From Alentia gelatinosa (lineage: Eukaryota; Annelida; Polychaeta; Phyllodocida; Polynoidae): a stretch of DNA of 64,000 nucleotides. The stretch lies in assembly GCA_950022655.1 (NCBI GenBank), contig OX465581.1, positions 110,777,125 to 110,841,124 on the forward strand, given 5' to 3'. Positions 58,341 to 64,000 of the stretch are shown piece by piece. How positions within the stretch are numbered: position 1 is the first letter of the stretch; each line of letters begins with the position of its first letter. A program made the translations under genes and the position numbers. The notes under the pieces were generated by a model. The model was not told where the DNA came from, ran no database searches, and saw nothing but the letters and a program-made list of their open reading frames with translations.

Positions 58341-58503
58341 GGGGCCATCCATAAAGTATTACGCACTTGGGAGGGGGGGGGTACATTTTGTTTTAAAGAA
58401 AATTTACGATGCTCCTTCTTTGTGTTATTGCCTACAAGAGTAGGAGGGTGGTGGGGTGGGGTAAAAAAGAAGAAATTCTGCGTATACTTTATGGATGGTC
58501 CCT
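58341..58503. mobile_element. CCATCCATAAAGT-family MITE, third full copy
   Basis: The ends GGGGCCATCCATAAAGTA and TACTTTATGGATGGTCCC are inverted. The interior has GCTCCTTCTTTGTGTTATTG as in the other copies, with an expanded G run at 58372-58381. Confidence 0.8.
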
Positions 58504-59750
58504 TTAATATGAATATTCATGCTGTAGGCCTAGGCCTACATGTACAAAAGGGCAGCTACAATACGGTAAATCACTGTTATTGTTCTCGTTGCTTCTCCCT
58601 TCATCGGTATAAATATCCACCAAGAAAACGAGGATATTTTCTACTTTTTTAGAACTTTTTATATACATCTGTATTAATTGCAATGACGAACACAAGGACA
58701 ACTAAATTATATTGTTTATTTCATGAACTTTGTTACACTGGTACATGTTTCATAGATATGTAGAATTCTTAAATTGGTGCCCTAACGATTGACAATTCAT
58801 GTTTTATGAATATGCAAGTATTTTAAGCATGCATTAAATATGTTGTGTTTACATAGCGACACCATTAAAAAAACAAAAGGAGAAAAAATATCCAACACTC
58901 CAGAAATAACGATTTAATTCTTCTATGTGTTTTACTCATTTTTCTTCTTTGTGTGCGTTTGTAATTTCTTTATTGATTCTGAAGAGGATACAATAATTGG
59001 CATGGTACTGTTTTCAACAGTTTCAAACAGGTATCAACAATGTGGCTAAGGCCTTAGTCATAAATTCGATTTACTGATGTCCATGACCATGACTATGCAA
59101 ATCGTTATACAGTTATGTACCTATCTATAAAGAATCAAATACATGGATATGTGCGTACTGTAGACCTTTCTTGCACACAAATCATTAATGCATTAAAAAT
59201 CAAATCATTGGTAGCAAGATTATGTACATCTGGAGAAGACAAACATTTGCCGAAACGTTGTGTCAAAACTCATGGGGATGGGGGTAGGGTGGAGAGGGGG
59301 GGGGGGGGGGGGGTTATGTGGATCTCAGACTGTTATGCATATAACTATACATGTAAATACATTACTTTTTTAAAATGTATAAATATACGGGTATATATCT
59401 AAAATATTTGAACGGCTAATTCAATCAGGCACCGGGGTCATTACGGTTAAACCAGATGGTGAAAATCTAGGTCCTCTCGATGTCACCCAGTTAACCTCGC
59501 ACTCGAAACAGAACCAGGAAATCGGCGCAGTCCTGAGTCGACAGAACTGAAGAAATTATTCGTTCATCGATAGCCAATGCCTTTGCATTGATGGCCTTCA
59601 CATCATCCAACCTAACAAACTGCACAAAACACTTTGGCAATCTAAGCCTCCGATCTATTTTTCTTTCTGGCGCTTTCTCTAGGATAATATGTAATTAAAC
59701 ACGACACAATTTATAATAGGCTATATATCTATAGAAATTATGATTTCCTC
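58504..59750. other. No gene seen; contains a poly-G run
   Basis: AT-rich sequence downstream of the GPCR gene, with a G homopolymer at about 59297-59313. It may include the GPCR 3' untranslated region near 59650-59750; no clean AATAAA was identified. Confidence 0.5.
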
Positions 59751-59751
59751 T

Positions 59752-60762
59752 CTAGGTATGATTTGATTCGCCTTTTCTTGTACATTTAAACAGTCGCCAG
59801 AATTCCTTCCTAAATTTCGGACCAGTAACAAAATATAGAAAGAAATTTATAGAGTGATTAAGGCTGGTTAACATGGCACATATATAATACCACAGCTCTC
59901 GTGTTGGAGGAGCCCACAGGATTTCCTCTGGCACAAAGTCAGAAAACATGAAAAATGAAAGAGGTAAAGTTAATATCACGAATACAATACTTACTGCAAT
60001 GACCATATATACAACTCGATTAATATCATTGTCTTCAGCTTCTGTGACACTATTTGATGATCTAAATTTTAGGCTCTCTTTTAATTTTGAGACCAATATA
60101 AAGTTGCAAACGATAAGAATAACAGATGGCACAAGTGAATATATAAACGTGTCTATAACGGCAAAGAACATTCCCCATAGATTATCATTGATACCTTCTA
60201 CGAAGAAACAACCACCATCTTCAACAATTCCCCAGATGAAGGGCTGGTAGATGTTGACAATACTCAGCACAACGATGATGATGATTGAGACCAGCCAAGC
60301 TTTTTTTCTCGTTGAGATCACTTTTGCCTTGTGAGGCAGGGCAACAACAATGGCACGTTCAACTGTAACTGCCACAACCATCCACGAGCTGGTCTCCCTT
60401 AGGATGGCACTGCAATATGTATCTAACTTACATAATATTTTAGTGTCGATTAAGAAATATCCAAAGAAAGCTTCAGGGAACCAGTAGATGACACCGGAAA
60501 TACATGTTGCCAGGTCTGAGATGGATAAGAATATAAGATAGACGCCAGACGACATGTGTCGGAAGCTCTCTGTTGTCATCAAAATTAGACTCATTATGTT
60601 CCCGAAGATACCGGTAAAGATCATGAATGGGTAACCATAATGGTAAAGTAACTCTCCTTGTCGTGCGTAGTAGTTGTACCAGTCGAACTCTGCCACCTGT
60701 GGCTCCTCAGTGAATGAATCATTTCCCAGCACTCCCGTGTGATTGCTCTCTGAGAGTTCCAT
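59752..60762 (-). CDS. Rhodopsin-family GPCR, probable neuropeptide receptor
   Basis: 336 residues in one coding exon with seven hydrophobic segments, near 44-64, 73-95, 113-138, 155-175, 200-223, 250-273 and 288-312. Landmarks are GN55 in helix 1, LSISDLA with D83 in helix 2, C111 and C185 for the extracellular disulfide, ERA (135-137) where DRY is usual, a WF-containing helix 2-3 region, and NFFLY (306-310) in place of NPxxY. N-glycosylation sites N7 and N14 sit in the extracellular N-terminus. The combination of a relaxed DRY and an NxxNFFLY end is common in invertebrate FMRFamide- or TRH-type peptide receptors, but the ligand cannot be assigned. The start is supported by the short glycosylated N-terminus and a plausible acceptor (TACTGCAG, exon start 60802) in the leader. 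Confidence 0.88.
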   Translation of the reverse strand: MELSESNHTGVLGNDSFTEEPQVAEFDWYNYYARQGELLYHYGYPFMIFTGIFGNIMSLILMTTESFRHMSSGVYLIFLSISDLATCISGVIYWFPEAFFGYFLIDTKILCKLDTYCSAILRETSSWMVVAVTVERAIVVALPHKAKVISTRKKAWLVSIIIIVVLSIVNIYQPFIWGIVEDGGCFFVEGINDNLWGMFFAVIDTFIYSLVPSVILIVCNFILVSKLKESLKFRSSNSVTEAEDNDINRVVYMVIAVSIVFVILTLPLSFFMFSDFVPEEILWAPPTRELWYYICAMLTSLNHSINFFLYFVTGPKFRKEFWRLFKCTRKGESNHT

Positions 60763-61329
60763 GGTTCACCAGTTAGATTATCTGTTATTCGGTTACCTTT
60801 TCCTGCAGTATAAGATGATACATGTTGAACCTAAGAATCTTTGTAATAAGCATGTTACATTTATTCGGAATTGAGGGGAGAGAACCAAATTTGTAATTTA
60901 GCTAAATGATTTTAAGATGCATTTTACCACGGACTTGAAACACCTGGATTAGAAACAAACGGCCCCTGGCGTATCTATCTATGCCTCGGCATTGTTAGGG
61001 TTCCGATAAGGGCCGCTAGACGGCACTACCGTCATTTGGGGTTAGTTCAATATTTTGCCACCAGGATCGCGACTGTCGCAGCTGGGAGGCTCAGCATAAT
61101 CATGACATTCAGATAAACTGTTTACATTTGTCTACAAACGTTCACTACACTTATCAACATAACTGTGACTGTTCTGTATAGGTATATACTTAGACCTTTT
61201 GATGAAGTAGTCAATTAAAGCCTGTTGAGGGGGAAATAATTTCAAAATCTTGATTTCCCATGTCAAATGAGGGAAATCTGAGTCCCAACCCAACCAAAAT
61301 TACAAAATATCTGCCAATTGTCTGGAACC

Positions 61330-62876
61330 CCCAGCACACCTAGGGCTATAATTTCAACTTCCATTTAGGAAGTGTCTTGAAATGATCAGTGAAATAGTTT
61401 TAAAGTTTTGGCACATTTTGTGTCAGTTTGGGTCAGGTCAGCAGGCAAATTTCCCTGATTTTCAGGCAGTGGATCTTGGGAAAAAATTATTTTCAATTCA
61501 TTCCCATGCCCCTAGGCCTTAAAGAAGTATTTGTCAGACGATTCCAGATATATACCTACATGGGACAGTTGGAATTAGGGTCCTAAGTGCACTAGATTTT
61601 TTAAAAGTTACTGCACATTTTGTCTTAGAATAGTTGGTGTTGGCGGGCAAATTTCCCTGGTTTTCAGGCAGTCAGTGTTGGGGGAAAATTATTTTCAATT
61701 CATTCCCATGTCCCTAGGCCTTAATGAAGTATTTGTCAGTCGATTCCAAATATATACCTACATGGGACAGTTGGAATTAGGGTTCTAAGTGCACAAGATT
61801 TTTGTAAAGTTATGGCACATTTTGTGTCAGTTTGGGTTGGGTCGGCAGTGAAAATTCCCTGTTTTTCCAGGGGAAAATCCAGATTCCTAAATTATTCCCA
61901 TGCCCCTAGGCCTTAATGAAGTATTTGTCAGTCGATTCTAGATTTATACCTACATGGGACAGTTGGAATTAGGGTTCTAAGTGCACTACATTTTTTTTTT
62001 AAGTTATGGCACATTTTGTGTCAGTTTGGGTCGGGTCGGCAGTGAAAATTCCCTGATTTTCAAGGGGAAAATCCAGAAAATCCAGATTCCTAAATTATTC
62101 CCATGCCCCTAGGCCTTAATGAAGTATTAGTCAGTTGATTCCAGATATATACCTACATGGGACAGTTGGAATAAGGGTCCTAAGTGCAATAGATTTTTTA
62201 AAAGTTACGGCACATTTTGTCTTAGAATAGTTGGTGTCGGCGGGCAAATTTCCCTGGTTTTCAGGATGTCAGTGTTGGGAAATTTTGTTTTTCAATTCAT
62301 TCCCATGTCCCTAGGCCTTAATGAAGTATTTGTCAGTCGATTCCAGATATATACCTACATGGGACAGTTGGAATTAGGGTTCTAAGTGCACTAGATTTTT
62401 GTAAAGTTATGGCACATTTTGTGTCAGTTTGGGTCAGGTCGGCAGTCAAAATTTCCTGATTTTCAAGGTGAAAATCCAGAAAATCCAGATTCCTAAATTA
62501 TTCCCATGTCCCTAGGCCTTAATGAAATATTTGTCAGTCAATTCCAGATTAATACCTACATGGGACAGTTAGAATGAGGGTCCTAATTGTACTAGATTTT
62601 TTTAAAGTTGCAGCACATTTTGTCTTAGAATAGTTGGTGTCAGCGGGCAAATTTCCCTGGTTTTCAGGCATTCAGTGTTGGGGAAAAATTATTTTCAATT
62701 CATTCCCATGACCCTAGGCCTTAATGAAGTATTTGTCAGTCGATTCCAGATAGATACCTACATGGGACAGTTGGAATTAGGGTTCTAAGTGCACAAGATT
62801 TTTTCAAAGTTACGGCACATTTTGTGTCAATTTGGGTTGGATCGGCAGGCGAAATTCCCTGATTTTCAGGCAGGCT
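61330..62876 (+). repeat. ~202-bp satellite, direct-orientation arm
   Basis: The conserved word CCTAGGCCTTA starts at 61511, 61713, 61905, 62108, 62310, 62511 and 62713, so monomers are about 201-203 bases with one of 192. A diverged unit precedes them (about 61330). Two monomer types are distinguishable: type A has GTCTTAGAATAGTTGGTGTC, type B has GTGTCAGTTTGGGT with GTCGGCAGTGAAAATTCC. No open reading frame persists. Confidence 0.95.
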
Positions 62877-64000
62877 GTGAGACAAAATGTGCCATAACTT
62901 TTTAAAAATCTAGCGCACTTAGGACCCTAATTCCAACTGCACCATGTAGAAACATACCTGGAATCGACTGACAAATACTTTATTAAGGCCTAGGGGCATG
63001 GGAATGAATTGAAAATGACTTTTTCCCAAGACTGACATCCTGAAAATCTGGGAAATTTGCCTACCGGCCCCAACTATTCTAAGACAAAATGTGCCGTAAC
63101 TTTAAACAAATCTATTGCACTTAGAACCCTAATTCCAACTGTCCAATGTAGCTATATATCTGGAATCGACTGACAAATACTTAATTAAGGCCTAGGGGCA
63201 TGGGAACAATTTCAGAATCTGGATTTTCTGGATTTTTCCCTTGAAAATCTGGGAATTTTCACTGCCGACCCAACCCTAACTGACACAAAATGTGCCGTAA
63301 CTTTAAAAAAACCTATTGTACTTAGAACCCTAATTCCAACTGTCCCATGTAGGTACATACCTGGAATCGACTGACAAATACTTTATTAAGGCCTAGGGGC
63401 TTGGGAATGAATTGAAAATAATTGTTTCCCAAGACTGACATCCTGAAAATCTGGGAAATTTGCCTGCCGGCCCCAACTATTCTAAGACAAAATGTGCCGT
63501 AACTTTAAAAAAATCTAGTGCACTTAGAACCCTAATTCCAACTGTCCCATGTAGGTATACATCTGGAATCGACTGACAAATACTTTATTAAGGCCTAGGG
63601 GCATGGGAACAATTTCAGAATCTGGATTTTCCGGATTTTCCCCTTGAAAATCAGGGAATTTTCACTGCCGACCCAACCCAAAGTGACACAAAATGTGCCG
63701 TAACTTTAAAAAAAACTATTGCACTTAGAACCCTAATTCCAACTGTCCCACATAGATACATACCTGGAATCGACTGACAAATACTTTATTAAGGCCTAGG
63801 GGCATGGGAATGAATTAAAAATAATTGTTTCCCAAGACTGACTTCCTGAAAATCAGGGAAATTTGTGTGCCGGCCCCAACTATTCTAAGACAAAATGTGC
63901 AGTAACTTTCAAAAAATCTATTGCACTTAGGACCCTTATTCCAACTGTCCCATGTAGCTATATATTTGGAATCGACTGACAAATACTTTATTAAGGCCTA
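62877..64000 (-). repeat. ~202-bp satellite, inverted arm
   Basis: The inverse word (TAAGGCCTAGG) places CCTAGG at 62989, 63191, 63392, 63594, 63795 and 63997, again with 201-202 base spacing. Types A and B alternate strictly. The array runs off the window end in mid-unit, so its full size is unknown. Confidence 0.95.

Noticed and set aside
61330..64000. CRISPR-like regular spacing
   Set aside because: The unit is about 202 bp and repeated throughout without unique spacers; the genome is eukaryotic. It is a satellite.

Overview
The window is animal nuclear DNA: AT-rich, gene-poor, with spliced genes, long introns, microsatellites and many short transposon relics. No bacterial, organellar or viral gene was recognised. 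The gene content (monoglyceride lipase, an expanded GT31 glycosyltransferase family, a peptide-type GPCR, TTF-type zinc fingers) together with tRNA-derived SINEs suggests a non-vertebrate bilaterian, perhaps a mollusc or another lophotrochozoan. That placement is an inference and no species is claimed.

Layout. (1) About 1-16.8 kb: the 5' part of a monoglyceride lipase gene on the minus strand. Three exons have matching splice phases, a 12 kb intron is full of mobile-element relics, and the remaining 3' exons lie to the left of the window. (2) 16.8-22.8 kb: intergenic DNA with several DNA-transposon-like repeat families. (3) 22.8-27.8 kb: two related beta-1,3-galactosyltransferase-like genes in tandem on the minus strand, each with its coding region in one exon. 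(4) 27.8-51.9 kb: a long stretch without a convincing intact gene. It holds terminal-inverted-repeat (TIR) elements, microsatellites, a segmental duplication with a filled and an empty insertion site, and a probable processed pseudogene at 47.2-47.6 kb. (5) 52.0-55.4 kb: a minus-strand gene for a protein with four TTF-type zinc-finger modules, plus a separate downstream exon carrying a further module. (6) 59.75-60.8 kb: a minus-strand rhodopsin-family GPCR. (7) 61.3-64.0 kb: a satellite of about 202 bp monomers in two alternating types, which switches orientation near 62.88 kb and forms a large inverted repeat.

All five recognised transcription units lie on the minus strand. They do not form a pathway: lipid-mediator hydrolysis, Golgi glycosylation, DNA binding and peptide signalling are unrelated tasks. 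The most informative content outside the genes is the record of nested insertions. Target-site duplications, and in one case an empty paralogous site, define several elements to within a base or two: 3542-4647, 6880-7313, 14210-14465, 44919-45268 and 50405-50913.
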